A stretch of DNA of 64,000 nucleotides from Lysobacter solisilvae (GCF_016613535.2 NZ_CP071518.1:1984001-2048000), one strand, 5' to 3'. Counted from the first letter of the stretch, positions 36,576-48,532 are shown. A program made the numbers and translations. The notes: generated by a model not told the origin, from the letters alone.

Positions 36576-36742
36576 AGGATGTCTGTGGCCGTTGGCGAGG
36601 CGCCGTGCGCCGCCGCCGACCGGTTCATGAGGCCCGGAGGGGGCGTGGTAGACTTGCCGGCCTCGCGCGCGCCGCGACCGCGTTTTTTTCGCAGACCTCG
36701 CACCCACCGGTGCGGATTTTTGACAGCTTCAGGAGCACGAAC

Positions 36743-36931
36743 ATGGGTAAGGGCGACCGCAAGACCGCCAAGGGCAAGCGCTACAACTCCAGCTACGGCA
36801 ACGCCCGCAGCGCCACCGCCGTGACCAAGTCGGCCGGCACCGGCACCGCCCCGGTTGCGAAGAAGGCTGCTGCCAAGTCCGTCGCCAAGGCGCCGGTCAA
36901 GAAGGCCGTGGCCAAGAAGTCCGCCGCCTGA
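36743..36931 (+). CDS. 30S ribosomal protein THX
   Basis: The 62-residue product starts MGKGDRKTAKGKRYNSSYGNAR, the signature of the small THX/S31-type ribosomal protein that fills a cavity in the 30S head. The Lys/Ala/Pro-rich tail (VAKKAAAKSVAKAPVKKA) is an extension typical of Xanthomonad members. The ATG at 36743 has AGGAG at 36731-36735. A terminator follows, so it is a single-gene transcript. Confidence 0.88.
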   Translation: MGKGDRKTAKGKRYNSSYGNARSATAVTKSAGTGTAPVAKKAAAKSVAKAPVKKAVAKKSAA

Positions 36932-36953
36932 GGCCAACGCCCCGGGCAGCACA

Positions 36954-36985
36954 CGAAAAAGCCCCGCATCGCGGGGCTTTTTTGT
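36954..36985 (+). terminator. Terminator after THX gene
   Basis: AAAAAGCCCCGC pairs with GCGGGGCTTTTTT around AT. It can also act on the opposite strand, behind the M19 dipeptidase gene. Confidence 0.85.
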
Positions 36986-36994
36986 GCCTTGGAT

Positions 36995-37045
36995 TTCGCA
37001 CCTGGCAACTCGCACCTGGCAATTTCGCACCTGGCGAGCCGCCTG
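36995..37045. repeat. Three tandem copies of TCGCACCTGGCAA
   Basis: Three near-identical copies, each 13-16 bases apart, lie between the THX terminator and the dipeptidase gene end. The last copy has changed to TCGCACCTGGCGA. Confidence 0.6.
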
Positions 37046-37086
37046 GCGACTGTCCCGCCAGGCCTCGCCGTGACCACCGCTGCGCC

Positions 37087-38280
<1,194 letters not shown>

Positions 38281-38352
38281 GGCATCTCCAACAGGGGTTG
38301 ATTCGGGGCTGCGTTCCAACGGTGATCGGCGTGCGTGGCGTTCGGCAACGTC

Positions 38353-39579
38353 TCAGGTCCCGGCGACGCGCACGCCGCCGGAAACCACGCGCTCGGCCAG
38401 GCGCCCGCCAAGCCAGTAGCACAGCTCAGCGGGATGGCGGACGTTCCACAGCACGAAGTCGGCCCGCATGCCCACGCGCAGCATGCCGCGGTCATCCAGG
38501 CCCAGCGCGCGGGCGCCGTGCACGGTGGCGCCGCGCAGCGCCTCTTCGGGTGTCAGGCGGAAATGGGTGCAGGCCAGCTGCATGGCCTGCCGCAGGGACA
38601 GCAGCGGCGAAGTGCCGGGATTGCAGTCGGTGGCCACGGCCATCGGAACGCCGTGCTCGCGGAAAGCGTCCAGCGGCGGCAGTTTCGTCTCGCGCAACAC
38701 GTGGAACGCACCGGGCAGCAGCACCGCCACGGTGCCGTGCTCGGCCATGAGGCGCACGCCTTGTGTGGAGGTGTGCTCGACGTGGTCGGCCGACAGTCCG
38801 CCGAACTCGGCCACCAGCGCCGCCCCGTTGAGGTCACTGAGCTGGTCGGCGTGCAGCTTGACCGGCAGCCCCAGCCCCCGCGCCGCCTCGAACACGTGGC
38901 GTGTCTGCGACGGGGTGAAACCGATGCTCTCGCAGAACGCGTCCACGGCATCGACCAGTCCCTCGCGATGAAGCTCGGCGATCCAGCCGCAGGCGGCCTC
39001 GATGTAGTCGTCGGCCCGCCCCTTGAATTCGGGCGGCACCGCGTGGGCGGCCAGGCAGGTGGTGCGAACCGTGACGCCGAGCGCCTCGCCGATCCGGCGG
39101 GCGACGCGCAGCATCGCGCGCTCGCTTTCCAGGTCCAGGCCGTAGCCGGACTTGATCTCCAGCGTGGTGGCGCCGTCTTCGACCAGCGCCCGCGCCCGTG
39201 GCGCCGACTGCGCCAGCAGCGCTTCTTCGCCGGCCTCGCGCGTGGCGTGGACGGTGGACACGATACCGCCGCCGGCGCGGGCGATCTCCTCGTAGCTGGC
39301 GCCCTGCAGCCGCATCTCGAATTCGCGCGCGCGGTCGCCGGCGAACACGAGGTGGGTATGGCAGTCGACCAGCCCCGGCGTGATCCAGCCGGTGGCCTGG
39401 TGCACTTCGCGGGCGAGCGCCGCGGGCTCGCCCGGCAGGTCCGCGCGTGGGCCGACATAGGTCAGCACGCCGTCGCGCCAGGCGAGCGCGCCGTCGTGGA
39501 TCTCGCCGTAGCCCGAGGCCGGTTCCAGCGTGGCCAGGTGCGCGCCCAGCAGCAGGCCGTCATAGATGGGAGTGGTCAT
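38353..39579 (-). CDS. hutI: Imidazolonepropionase
   Basis: The 408-residue product is an amidohydrolase. [15 protein letters not shown] holds the HxH metal site. [17 protein letters not shown] and [10 protein letters not shown] (about 312-321, metal Asp) are HutI landmarks. It opens 4-imidazolone-5-propionate to N-formimidoyl-glutamate, the third step of histidine breakdown. It is divergent from hutF with a 103-base gap, so both may answer to one regulator. The start at 39579 follows TAGAAT by seven bases and looks leaderless. Confidence 0.95.
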   Translation of the reverse strand: MTTPIYDGLLLGAHLATLEPASGYGEIHDGALAWRDGVLTYVGPRADLPGEPAALAREVHQATGWITPGLVDCHTHLVFAGDRAREFEMRLQGASYEEIARAGGGIVSTVHATREAGEEALLAQSAPRARALVEDGATTLEIKSGYGLDLESERAMLRVARRIGEALGVTVRTTCLAAHAVPPEFKGRADDYIEAACGWIAELHREGLVDAVDAFCESIGFTPSQTRHVFEAARGLGLPVKLHADQLSDLNGAALVAEFGGLSADHVEHTSTQGVRLMAEHGTVAVLLPGAFHVLRETKLPPLDAFREHGVPMAVATDCNPGTSPLLSLRQAMQLACTHFRLTPEEALRGATVHGARALGLDDRGMLRVGMRADFVLWNVRHPAELCYWLGGRLAERVVSGGVRVAGT

Positions 39580-39586
39580 CGCCCCG

Positions 39587-39592
39587 ATTCTA
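39587..39592 (-). promoter_or_regulatory. -10 box for leaderless hutI transcript
   Basis: The reverse strand reads TAGAAT, seven bases, then the hutI ATG. Confidence 0.55.
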
Positions 39593-39670
39593 GCCACGGG
39601 CGCCCATGCCCGCGTGCTCGGAACCCCGAGCCTGGTCCGGCCCGACAGGCGGACCCCGGGCCCGATGGGG

Positions 39671-39676
39671 GACAAT
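39671..39676 (+). promoter_or_regulatory. -10 box for leaderless hutF transcript
   Basis: GACAAT lies six bases before the hutF ATG at 39683. Confidence 0.45.
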
Positions 39677-39682
39677 GCCGGG

Positions 39683-41080
39683 ATGAAGACCGCATTCGCA
39701 GACAACGCGTGGCTCAGCGACGGCTGGCACCGCGACGTTCACCTGGCGCTGGACGCACAGGGTCGCTTCACCCGCGTGCAGGCCGGTGCCGCCGATATGC
39801 AGGCCCCGCGCCTGGGCCGTTGGGTGCTCCCCGGCGTACCCAACCTCCACTCGCACGCGTTCCAGCGCGCGATGGCCGGCCTGGCCGAACGGCAGACCCA
39901 TCCGCAGGACAGCTTCTGGACCTGGCGCGAGGTGATGTACGGGTTCGCGGCGAAGTTCGGACCGCAGGCGCTGCGCGACGTCGCCGCGATGCTGTACGCC
40001 GAAATGCTCGAAAGCGGCTACACCAGCGTCTGCGAGTTCCACTACCTGCACCACGCCCCCGATGGCCGCCCGTACGACGACCCCGCCGAGATGTCGATGG
40101 CGCTGATCGAGGCGGCCCGCGACACCGGCATCGGCCTGACGCTGCTGCCGACGCTGTACATGACCGGCGGCTTCGACGGCCGTCCGCTCGGCGAGCGCCA
40201 GCGCCGCTTCGGCCATGATGTCGATGGCTACCTGCGCCTGGTTGACCGGCTGCGTGCGCACCAGGCCACCGTCCTCGAGGAGGGCCGGTTGCAGGTCGGC
40301 CTGTGTTTCCACAGCCTGCGCGCCGTGCCCGAGGCTGCGATGCAGGAAGTGCTGACCGCGACGCGGGCCACGACGATGCCGGTGCACATCCATATCGCCG
40401 AGCAGATCGGCGAGGTGCAGGACTGCCTGGCGGTCCGCGATGCGCGTCCGGTGGAGTGGCTGCTGGACCGCATGCCGGTGGATTTCCGCTGGACCCTGGT
40501 GCACGCGACCCACCTGACCGACGAGGAGACGCGTGGCATCGCCGCGCGCGGCGCGACCGTGGCCATCTGCACCACCACCGAGGCCAACCTCGGCGACGGC
40601 CTGTTCCCGCTGCGCACCTTCCTCGAGGCCGGCGGGCAGTGGGGCGTGGGCTCGGATTCCCACATTTCGGTGTCGCCGGTGGAAGAGCTGCGCTGGCTCG
40701 AGTACGGCCAGCGGCTGGTCTCGCGCCGCAGGAACATCGCCGTGCTGCCGCACCTGACCAGCACGGGCGAGTGCCTGTACGCGCATGCCCTCGCCGGCGG
40801 CGCGCGCGGCACGATGCAGCCGGTCGGCTGGTTCGAGGCGGGCGATGCGACCGCGCCCGGCACGCGCGCCGATTTCCTGGTGCTCGACGACGAGGCACCC
40901 GAGCTCACCGGTGCGCTGGCGGACAACACCCTGGACCGCTGGATATTCAGCGGCAACCGCAACCTGGTGCGCGATGTGTATGTCGGCGGACGCCAGGTGG
41001 TGAGCGCGGGCCGCCATCGCGACCGTGATGCCATCGCCGCGCGGTACCGCCGCACGCTGCAGGGCCTGCTGGCGGATTGA
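39683..41080 (+). CDS. hutF: Formimidoylglutamate deiminase
   Basis: The 465-residue amidohydrolase has the metal site [16 protein letters not shown] (HxH near 55-57), [22 protein letters not shown] and [15 protein letters not shown]. This set, with its guanine-deaminase-like spacing, is HutF. It removes ammonia from formimidoylglutamate to give formylglutamate, so this organism uses the five-step histidine route and should also have HutG. HutG and HutH are not in this window. The gene is divergent from hutI. Confidence 0.94.
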   Translation: MKTAFADNAWLSDGWHRDVHLALDAQGRFTRVQAGAADMQAPRLGRWVLPGVPNLHSHAFQRAMAGLAERQTHPQDSFWTWREVMYGFAAKFGPQALRDVAAMLYAEMLESGYTSVCEFHYLHHAPDGRPYDDPAEMSMALIEAARDTGIGLTLLPTLYMTGGFDGRPLGERQRRFGHDVDGYLRLVDRLRAHQATVLEEGRLQVGLCFHSLRAVPEAAMQEVLTATRATTMPVHIHIAEQIGEVQDCLAVRDARPVEWLLDRMPVDFRWTLVHATHLTDEETRGIAARGATVAICTTTEANLGDGLFPLRTFLEAGGQWGVGSDSHISVSPVEELRWLEYGQRLVSRRRNIAVLPHLTSTGECLYAHALAGGARGTMQPVGWFEAGDATAPGTRADFLVLDDEAPELTGALADNTLDRWIFSGNRNLVRDVYVGGRQVVSAGRHRDRDAIAARYRRTLQGLLAD

Positions 41081-41134
41081 GAGGTTCCGCGCGGACCCAG
41101 CGGGAGCCCCGCGACCGGATGAGGTCGCGGCACC

Positions 41135-41661
<527 letters not shown>

Positions 41662-41665
<4 letters not shown>

Positions 41666-43179
41666 GCCGCTCGGGCCACGGGCGCGGGCCGCGGCGCGGG
41701 CATCGAATCGCGCCACAACTGGATCACGCTGTATGCGCGCCAGGGGCGCCACGCCTGGCTGCGGGCGGTCAGCGCGCGTGCGCTCATGCGCGACCCGTCG
41801 TTGGGCACGGCGCGCTGCAGCACCAGGTCATCGGCCGGGAAGGCGTCGGGATGGCCCAGCGCGCGCAGCGCGATGTAATGCGCGGTCCACGGGCCGATGC
41901 CCGGCAGCGCGACCCATCGTTCGGTGAAATCCTCCAGCGTGCGTTCGGGCTGGAAGTCGACCTGTCCATCGAGCAGCGCGCGGGCCATCGTGCGCACGGT
42001 CGCGGCGCGGGCGCGGGTCAGGCCGATGGTGGTCAGGTCGACGTCGGCCAACGCCCGGGGCGTCGGGAACAGATGGTCCAGCCCCGGCGCGAGCGGGGCG
42101 GCCAGCGGCTCCCCGAAACGTTGCGACAGGCGCGTGGCCAGCGTGCGCGCGCCGGCCACGCTGATCTGCTGGCCGATGATCGCGCGCACGGCGATCTCGA
42201 AGCCGTCCCAGCCACTGGGTACGCGCAGTCCCGGTCGCTGGAGCATCAGGGGCCGCAGGCGCGGGTCTTCGGACAGTGCTTCGCCGATCGCACGCGGGTC
42301 GGCGTCCAGATCGAACATCCGACGCAGCCGCCCCACGATATCCAGCATGCGCGCCGGCGCGGCACCGTGCAGCTCCAGGCGCAGGGCGTGCTCGGTTTCG
42401 CGGCCAGGTTTCTGCGGCCAGTGCGACACGCGCAGCCACCCCGCGCCGCCGCCCTCGTCGCCGGTCGGGAAGACACGCGCGTAACTGTCGGCGTCGACGC
42501 ATTCCACGCCGGGCAGCGCGCGCCCGCGCAGGAAGTCGAGCATCGCGCCGAAGTCGTACGGAGGCCGATAGCCCAGCCGCAGCACCAGGGATTCGCCCGG
42601 TACGTCGATGCGCTGCCGGCGCAGGTCGCGCGGCGCCATCCGGTACGCATCGCGGAACGCGGTGTTGAAGCGGCGCAGGCTGCCGAAGCCCGCGGCCAGC
42701 GCGACCTGCGTGATGGGCAGCGCGGTTTCGGTCAGCAATTGCTTGGCGAACAGCAGGCGCCGGGTGCCATGCACGCCGATCGGCGCCACTCCGAGGCGAT
42801 CGACGAACAGCCGTCGCAGCTGGCGTTCGCCGATATCGACGCGACGGGCGAGGTCGGCCAGCGGCGCTTCGTCGAGTGCGCCCTGGTCGATCAGTTTCAA
42901 TGCCCGCGCGACCACCGCATCGCCACGCCGCCACGCGCCGTCGGCGGGGGACAGTTCGGGCCGGCAGCGCAGGCAGGGCCGGTAGCCCGCGGCTTCGCAG
43001 GCCGCGGCGCTGGCGAAATATTCGACGCGCTTGGCCATCGGCGCCGGGCACACGGGCCGGCAATAGATGCGCGTGCTCAGCACCGCGGTGAAGAACAGGC
43101 CGTCGAAGCGCGGGTCGCGGCTGCGGCGTGCCTGTTCGCAGGTGTGCGGGTCGGGAATGACGGGCGTGGTGTCGCTCAT
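41662..43179 (-). CDS. Ada-AraC-AlkA fusion: alkylation sensor and DNA glycosylase
   Basis: The 505-residue product has three parts. The N-terminal Ada zinc domain has Cys40, Cys44, Cys69 and Cys72 (IYCRPVCPAP, YRPCLRC), where the first Cys takes methyl groups from phosphotriesters. An AraC helix-turn-helix pair follows (about 85-190, ITQVALAAGFGSLRRFNTAFR). The rest is AlkA, with the helix-hairpin-helix VALPGIGPWTAHYIALRAL and the catalytic Asp in HPDAFPADD. It should sense methylation damage, activate its own operon and excise 3-methyladenine. The long-patch methyltransferase domain of E. coli Ada is instead the separate ogt gene downstream. Confidence 0.93.
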
Positions 43180-43308
43180 GGCCGCAGGCTAGCACCGGCC
43201 CATCGCGCGGACTGGCCGGATTCGGACATCGATGTGGGGGCTCCGGCCGCGGCCGTGCGGGGCCCGGAACGGGCCGCGGCTGGGGCCCGGAAATGTGCCC
43301 CGCGGCCC

Positions 43309-44553
43309 TCAGGGCTCGCGCAGCGCCGGCTCCACGTGCGCGATGTCGCCGTCATTGTCTGCTGGTGGCACGCCCAACAGCCGCGCCAGCAACGGATAGA
43401 CGTCGACGTTGTCGATCGGCGGCAGTTCCACGCCGTCGGCGAATGCGGGGCCGTCGGCGATGAAGATCGCGCGCATCTGCGGGGATTGCGGATCGAAGCC
43501 GTGCGCGCCGCGCGTCGCGCCGGGCGGGTATTCGTCGATCCGTTCGCGCGGGATGGCCATCCAGCCAACTTCCATCTGGCAGACGATCGGCGGAATGCGC
43601 GGGTGGCTGCCGTAATGCCAGCGCGCAGGCAGCTCATCCTTCTTCCAGCATTCGTAGCCACGATGGCGGCCCAGCAGCCGCGCCTGGACGGACGCTTCGC
43701 GGCCCGGAATGGGCAGGAAGCCCAGCACCTCGCCGTAGTGGATCACCAGCGCGTCGGCGGGATCGACCAGTGATTCGATGGCCAGCACCCGTTCGCGCCG
43801 CACTTGTGCCATGCCATGGTCGGACACGATCACCAGGTTGACGCGATCACGCAGGCCGCGCCGGTTGAGTTCCCGCAGCATTCGGCCGATCTGCTGGTCG
43901 GTCCGCGACAATGCGTTGTCGACCTGCGCCGATTCCGGGCCGAAATGGTGTCCGGCGGAGTCCACCTCGCCGAAGTACAGGGTGGCCAGGCGCGGGCGCG
44001 TGGCGGCGGGTTCCGACAGCCAGCGCAGCACGGTGTCGACGCGCGCCTCGGGCGGCAGGTCCGCGTCGTAGGGTGTCCAGCGCGAGGGACGCACGCCGCC
44101 GATCGCCGCTTCGCTGCCGGGCCAGAACAGCGTCGCCGTGGGAAGGCCGGCCTTGGCGGCCGTCACCCAGATCGGTTCGCCGCCCCACCAGCGTGCGTCG
44201 CTGACGGCCTGCGGCCGGGACGTACCGAATCGCCCCAGGGCGGGATCGCTCATCAGGTTGTGCACGATCCCGTGCCGGTCCGGCCGCAGGCCGGTCACGA
44301 TGCTGTAGTGGTTGGGGAAGGTCAGCGACGGATACGAGGGGACCATCCAGCGCGCGTGCACCCCCTCGCGTGCGAGCCGCGCCAGCTGCGGCGTGCGGTC
44401 ACGCCCGAGGTAATCGGCGCGGAAGCCGTCGATGGACACCAGCAGCAACGACGGCGGTTCGTCCGGCGCAGTCCGTGACGGGATCGCCGAAGGCGTGGCG
44501 CAGGCGGCCAGCAGCACGGCGGCGAGGCAGGACAGGAAGCGGAACGCGTTCAT
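43309..44553 (-). CDS. NPP-type alkaline phosphodiesterase, lipoprotein
   Basis: The 414-residue product has a lipobox (LAAVLLAAC, Cys18). The alkaline-phosphatase fold shows LVSIDGFRADYL with metal Asp42, PSYPSLTFPNHYSIVTGLRPDRHG with the nucleophile Thr78, and DSAGHHFGPES and VSDHGMAQV for the zinc ligands. This matches nucleotide pyrophosphatase/phosphodiesterases, including the well-studied Xanthomonas enzyme. It should hydrolyse nucleotide or phosphodiester substrates in the periplasm. The start at 44553 follows TATCAT by six bases, another leaderless case. Confidence 0.92.
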   Translation of the reverse strand: MNAFRFLSCLAAVLLAACATPSAIPSRTAPDEPPSLLLVSIDGFRADYLGRDRTPQLARLAREGVHARWMVPSYPSLTFPNHYSIVTGLRPDRHGIVHNLMSDPALGRFGTSRPQAVSDARWWGGEPIWVTAAKAGLPTATLFWPGSEAAIGGVRPSRWTPYDADLPPEARVDTVLRWLSEPAATRPRLATLYFGEVDSAGHHFGPESAQVDNALSRTDQQIGRMLRELNRRGLRDRVNLVIVSDHGMAQVRRERVLAIESLVDPADALVIHYGEVLGFLPIPGREASVQARLLGRHRGYECWKKDELPARWHYGSHPRIPPIVCQMEVGWMAIPRERIDEYPPGATRGAHGFDPQSPQMRAIFIADGPAFADGVELPPIDNVDVYPLLARLLGVPPADNDGDIAHVEPALREP

Positions 44554-44559
44554 GTTGCG

Positions 44560-44565
44560 ATGATA
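44560..44565 (-). promoter_or_regulatory. -10 box for leaderless NPP transcript
   Basis: The reverse strand reads TATCAT, six bases, then the ATG at 44553. Confidence 0.5.
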
Positions 44566-44652
44566 GCCACGGCTGCTCGCGGCAAGCTTTGCCAATCCCG
44601 CGCCCGTGTCGCGCTGGCACCATGCCGTCACGCGTCCTGGCGGGAGTATCGG

Positions 44653-45225
44653 ATGAAGCCCTTCGTTGTCGCCCCTGTCCTCCGGCTTGCGCCGGCGTCG
44701 GCGCTGGTCATCGCGCTGTTTGCCTGCGGACCGGCGCTGGCCGGCACGGCGACGTCGCTGCCGCGGCTGAGTGCGCAGGAATGCGAGGTCTGGATGCGGG
44801 AACTGAGCTTCGCCCAGTCGGTGGCCGACCATGACACGGCCGCCTTCGAGCAGCACGTCGACGAACGGGCGGCGTTCGCCTCCAGCCGCACCGAACCGCA
44901 GCGCGGCCGTGCGCACATCGTCCGGCAGTGGGCGACGCTGATCGCAGGCACGCCGGTCAAGCTGGCCTGGTATCCCACCCGCGTCACCATGGGTGGCCGC
45001 CCCGACATGGCCTGGTCCAGCGGCCCCGCGCTGTACGAGGACACGACTCCGGGTGCGAAGGAGCGGTATCACCTGGGGGCCTTCAATTCGGTGTGGTCGC
45101 GGGGGGAGGACGGCGTGTGGCGGGTGATGTTCGACGACGGCATCCGCCCGGTACCGGCGACCCTGGCCCAGGTCGACGCGTTCCGCGCCGGCCGGCGCGA
45201 CTGCACAAGCCTGACATCTCCCTGA
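44653..45225 (+). CDS. Secreted SnoaL/DUF4440-like protein
   Basis: The 190-residue product has a signal peptide (about 1-30, ending CGPALAG). The following domain has ELSFAQSVADHDTAAFEQHVDERAAF, then RGRAHIVRQWATLI and WRVMFDDGI. This layout of helices and final strands is that of NTF2-like DUF4440/SnoaL proteins. The ligand or reaction is unknown. GGGAG lies six bases before the ATG at 44653. It is divergent from the NPP gene across 99 bases. Confidence 0.75.
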   Translation: MKPFVVAPVLRLAPASALVIALFACGPALAGTATSLPRLSAQECEVWMRELSFAQSVADHDTAAFEQHVDERAAFASSRTEPQRGRAHIVRQWATLIAGTPVKLAWYPTRVTMGGRPDMAWSSGPALYEDTTPGAKERYHLGAFNSVWSRGEDGVWRVMFDDGIRPVPATLAQVDAFRAGRRDCTSLTSP

Positions 45226-45321
45226 ATATTGCCGCCCGGCGGTGCGCCTGCGCCCCGGCAGGGGCGTATCGTCAGGACATCGGGCGCACGCCCGCGCCGC
45301 ACCGGCCACAGGAGGCCCGCC

Positions 45322-45708
45322 ATGCCCCGCCTGATGCTCTGCCTGCTCATTGCCGCGCTTCCGTTCGCCGCCGCGGCACAGACTACCGGTTCGATCGCGA
45401 CCGCCCCGGCCGCAACCGAGTCGAGCGCCACCGACACTGATTCAACCGATCCCAGCGTCGCCGACCCCAACGCGCCGATGCAGGTCACGGCGACCGGGGA
45501 AGAGGCCACTGTCGCCGATGCGGACAAGGACAAGGCGCTCGATCATTTCTGCCTGCAGCACACCGGCACGCTGATCACCGCCCGCAAGGCGACCGCGGCC
45601 CGTCGCTGCGCCGGCATCGGACGCAGCTACTCCCAGGACGACATCCGCCGCACCGGCGAGACCGATATCGCCGATGCGCTGCGCCGCCTGGACGCCTCGA
45701 TCTACTGA
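45322..45708 (+). CDS. Small secreted protein, unknown function
   Basis: The 128-residue product has a clear signal peptide (MPRLMLCLLIAALPFAAAA) and an AGGAGG ribosome site at 45310-45315. A Thr/Ser/Ala/Asp-rich disordered stretch (about 20-70) precedes a short conserved-looking end: DHFCLQHTGTLITARK, two further Cys/Arg residues, then SYSQDDIRRTGETDIADALRRL. That last block resembles the start of TonB-receptor plug domains, but the protein is far too short to be one. Two Cys residues could form a disulphide. I do not recognise a family. Confidence 0.7.
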   Translation: MPRLMLCLLIAALPFAAAAQTTGSIATAPAATESSATDTDSTDPSVADPNAPMQVTATGEEATVADADKDKALDHFCLQHTGTLITARKATAARRCAGIGRSYSQDDIRRTGETDIADALRRLDASIY

Positions 45709-45730
45709 TCCGTCCGCCAGCATCACTTCG

Positions 45731-45757
45731 AACGCCCGGCCTCGCGCCGGGCGTTTT
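45731..45757 (+). terminator. Terminator between secreted-protein gene and tetR-type gene
   Basis: AACGCCCGGC pairs with GCCGGGCGTTTT around CTCGC; it works for the forward gene ending at 45708. Confidence 0.75.
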
Positions 45758-45781
45758 CGTTGTGCCGGCCGATGCGCTCGG

Positions 45782-46366
45782 TCAGCTGTTGGCCAGTCCG
45801 GCCAGAATCCGGCGCATGGAGGCGTCGTAGAAGCGACGGAACGCCGCCTCGTCATAGCTGAAACGGCCTGCGCGATACAGCGCGACCAGTCCATGCGAAT
45901 GCGCCCACAGGGTCATCGCCACGTCCCACACGTCATCGCGCCGCAACACGCCGGCGTCCATCGCCTCGGACACGACATCGGCCACCACGTTGAAGGTGGG
46001 CGACAGGCGGTCCTGGAAATCCTGGGGAAAGCGGCGCGCGTCCGGACGGCGGCTGGAGAAGGCATGGTCGAACAGGTGCGGATGGGCCAGCGCGTAATCC
46101 AGGTAGATGCGCTGCACCGCCATCAGCCGCGCGCGCAGGTCGCGGACCTTGCCCCGCGCGGACCAGTGGTGCGCGATGGCCTGGAAGCTGTCGTCGCTGA
46201 TCCGCTTGAGCAGCGCCTCGCGGTTGGGGAAGTGGCGGTAGATCGCCATCGGGGTGATGCCCACGGCCTGCGCGATGCCCCGCATGCTCACGCCCTGCGC
46301 GCCATGTTTCTCGAACTGCACGCGCGCGGCGCGCAGGATGCGTTCGGCGGTGGAGGCGCGGGTCAT
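45782..46366 (-). CDS. TetR-family transcriptional regulator
   Basis: The 194-residue product has an N-terminal helix-turn-helix (about 3-50): STAERILRAARVQFEKHG, VSMRGIAQAVGITPMAIYRHFPNREALL. This is a standard TetR DNA-binding unit. The C-terminal ligand domain is variable and its inducer unknown. The start is the ATG at 46366, because a -10 box lies six bases before it and a palindrome overlaps that promoter. It is divergent from hutU across 149 bases, so it might control hutU, but most TetR proteins near hut genes are not hut regulators; HutC is the usual one. Confidence 0.88.
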   Translation of the reverse strand: MTRASTAERILRAARVQFEKHGAQGVSMRGIAQAVGITPMAIYRHFPNREALLKRISDDSFQAIAHHWSARGKVRDLRARLMAVQRIYLDYALAHPHLFDHAFSSRRPDARRFPQDFQDRLSPTFNVVADVVSEAMDAGVLRRDDVWDVAMTLWAHSHGLVALYRAGRFSYDEAAFRRFYDASMRRILAGLANS

Positions 46367-46381
46367 GTGTACAGTGTAAAC
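46367..46381. promoter_or_regulatory. TetR-type operator overlapping its own leaderless promoter
   Basis: GTGTACAGTGTAAAC is a dyad with 12 of 15 symmetric positions. On the reverse strand it contains TACACT (46373-46378), six bases before the regulator ATG. Binding here would block its own promoter. Confidence 0.6.
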
Positions 46382-46474
46382 AACAGCGGCCCGTTGGTCG
46401 GAATCTGCCGGGCAATCGCCCTGTTGCACGCCTGCGCGGCCAGGGGCCGCTGGCTGCGGGTGCAGACGCGGCGC

Positions 46475-46480
46475 GATAAT
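46475..46480 (+). promoter_or_regulatory. -10 box of hutU
   Basis: GATAAT lies 35 bases before the hutU ATG. The -35 match is poor. Confidence 0.45.
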
Positions 46481-46515
46481 TCCTGCCAGCCGCCCATTCC
46501 CGCAGGAAGCCGACC

Positions 46516-48180
46516 ATGTCCACCCGCCGCGATCCCTCCCGCAACATCCGCGCGCCGCGCGGCGCCACGCTCACGTGCAAGTCGTGGCTGACCGAGGCGC
46601 CGTACCGGATGCTCCAGAACAACCTGGACAGCGAGGTCGCGGAGAACCCGACCGAACTGGTCGTCTATGGCGGCATCGGTCGCGCGGCCCGCGACTGGGA
46701 GTCCTACGACGCGATCCTCAAGTCGCTGCGCGAGCTGGAGGACAACGAGACCCTGCTCATCCAGTCCGGCAAGCCGGTCGGCATCTTTCCCACGCATCCC
46801 GACGCGCCGCGCGTGCTGCTGGCCAATTCCAACCTCGTCCCGCACTGGGCGACCTGGGAGCACTTCAACGAGCTCGATAGGAAGGGCCTGATGATGTACG
46901 GCCAGATGACCGCCGGCTCCTGGATCTACATCGGCTCGCAGGGCATCGTGCAGGGCACCTACGAAACCTTCGTCGAGATGGGCCGCCAGCATTACGGCGG
47001 CTCGCTCGCCGGGCGGTGGATCCTCACGGCGGGATTGGGCGGCATGGGTGGCGCGCAGCCGCTGGCGGCCTCGCTGGCCGGTGCCAGTTCGCTGACCATC
47101 GAATGCCGCCAGACCAGCATCGATTTCCGCCTGCGCACGCGCTACGTGGACGAGCAGGCGCACGACCTCGACGATGCGCTGGCCCGCATCGCGAAATACA
47201 CCGCCGCCGGCGAGGCGCGCTCGATCGCGCTGCTGGGCAATGCCGCCGAGATCCTGCCGGAGATGGTGCGTCGGGGCGTGCGGCCCGACTGCGTCACCGA
47301 CCAGACCTCCGCGCACGACCCGGTGCACGGCTACCTGCCGATCGGCTGGACCGTGGAGCAGTGGCTGGCCGAACAGCAGGCGCACCCTGAGAAGGTGCGC
47401 GACGCGGCCAAGCAGTCTATGCGCGTGCACGTCGAGGCGATGCTGGCCTTCCACGCGCGTGGCATCCCGACCGTGGACTACGGCAACAACATCCGCCAGA
47501 TGGCCAAGGACGAAGGCTGCACGAACGCGTTCGATTTCCCCGGCTTCGTGCCGGCCTATGTGCGGCCGCTGTTCTGCCGGGGTATCGGCCCGTTCCGCTG
47601 GGTCGCGCTGAGCGGCGATCCGGAGGACATCTACAAGACCGACGCCAAGGTCAAGGAACTGATCCCCGATGACGCCAACCTCCATCGCTGGCTCGACATG
47701 GCGCGCGAGCGCATCAGCTTCCAGGGGCTGCCGGCCCGCATCTGCTGGGTGGGCCTGGGCGTGCGCCACAAGCTGGGCCTGGCGTTCAACGAGATGGTGC
47801 GCAACGGCGAGCTGAAAGCACCGGTGGTGATCGGACGCGACCACCTGGATTCAGGCTCCGTCGCTTCGCCCAACCGCGAGACCGAGGCCATGCGCGACGG
47901 CTCCGACGCGGTGTCCGACTGGCCGCTGCTCAATGCCATGCTCAACGTCGCCGGCGGCGCGACCTGGGTGTCGCTGCACCACGGCGGTGGCGTGGGCATG
48001 GGCTATTCGCAGCACTCGGGCGTGGTGATCGTCTGCGACGGCACTGAAGCCGCCGACCGCCGGATCGAGCGCGTCCTGTGGAACGACCCGGGCACCGGCG
48101 TGATGCGCCATGCCGATGCGGGCTACGAGATCGCCCAGGCCTGCGCGAAGGAGCAGGGGCTGAAGCTGCCCATGCTCTGA
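46516..48180 (+). CDS. hutU: Urocanate hydratase
   Basis: The 554-residue product matches the family length. [73 protein letters not shown] and [17 protein letters not shown] are classic HutU segments, binding NAD and urocanate. It hydrates urocanate to imidazolonepropionate, which HutI then opens. It is the second enzyme of histidine breakdown, here about 7 kb away from hutI and hutF rather than in one operon. No hutH follows within the window. Confidence 0.96.
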   Translation: MSTRRDPSRNIRAPRGATLTCKSWLTEAPYRMLQNNLDSEVAENPTELVVYGGIGRAARDWESYDAILKSLRELEDNETLLIQSGKPVGIFPTHPDAPRVLLANSNLVPHWATWEHFNELDRKGLMMYGQMTAGSWIYIGSQGIVQGTYETFVEMGRQHYGGSLAGRWILTAGLGGMGGAQPLAASLAGASSLTIECRQTSIDFRLRTRYVDEQAHDLDDALARIAKYTAAGEARSIALLGNAAEILPEMVRRGVRPDCVTDQTSAHDPVHGYLPIGWTVEQWLAEQQAHPEKVRDAAKQSMRVHVEAMLAFHARGIPTVDYGNNIRQMAKDEGCTNAFDFPGFVPAYVRPLFCRGIGPFRWVALSGDPEDIYKTDAKVKELIPDDANLHRWLDMARERISFQGLPARICWVGLGVRHKLGLAFNEMVRNGELKAPVVIGRDHLDSGSVASPNRETEAMRDGSDAVSDWPLLNAMLNVAGGATWVSLHHGGGVGMGYSQHSGVVIVCDGTEAADRRIERVLWNDPGTGVMRHADAGYEIAQACAKEQGLKLPML

Positions 48181-48203
48181 GCCATTACGACGATGCATGC
48201 ACG

Positions 48204-48233
48204 ACGGCCCGGATTTTCCGGGCCGTTGCGTTT
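48204..48233. terminator. Terminator between hutU and GIY-YIG gene
   Basis: ACGGCCCGGA pairs with TCCGGGCCGT around TTT, followed by TGCGTTT. The two flanking genes converge on it. Confidence 0.65.
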
Positions 48234-48526
48234 CAGGCGCTGGCTGGCGAGGGCGTGTCGCCGGTGGTCGCCGCCCCGTCGCTCGCTGTGCACAGCGCCC
48301 GTTTGCGCGCTGGCGTCAATTGCTTGATCGCGTGCTCGGCGCGGCTGGCGGCCGACCGGTCCGGATATTCGAACCGTGCCAGCAGGCGCAGCGGCGGATG
48401 CGAGCGGGTGTAGCGCGCGCCCTTGCCGGCGGCGTGCTGCGCGAAGCGGCGTTCGACGTCGGTGGCGATGCCCGTGTAGAGGCTGCCGTCGCGGCATTCG
48501 ATGAGGTAGACGTACCAGCAGGGCAT
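48233..48526 (-). CDS. GIY-YIG nuclease-like protein
   Basis: The 97-residue product begins MPCWYVYLIECRDGSLYTGIA, the GIY-YIG core with its two tyrosine motifs (YVYLI and LYTGI). RRFAQHAAGKGARYTRSHPP and LLARFEYPDRSAASRAEHAIK provide the remaining family residues, including the catalytic-region Glu. It belongs to the small UPF0213/YhbQ type, single-domain proteins of poorly known role, perhaps in DNA repair. A TACACT box six bases before the ATG points to a leaderless message. Confidence 0.88.
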   Translation of the reverse strand: MPCWYVYLIECRDGSLYTGIATDVERRFAQHAAGKGARYTRSHPPLRLLARFEYPDRSAASRAEHAIKQLTPARKRALCTASDGAATTGDTPSPASA

Positions 48527-48532
48527 GGCGCG

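Noticed and set aside
36139..36630. The unshifted MerC-like frame ending at 36630 as the true protein
   Set aside because: Its last residues are unlike any MerC tail, while the neighbouring frame gives a His/Cys-rich tail that fits.
45640..45708. TonB-dependent receptor plug in the small secreted protein
   Set aside because: Only one short stretch resembles a plug motif; the protein is 128 residues and has no barrel.
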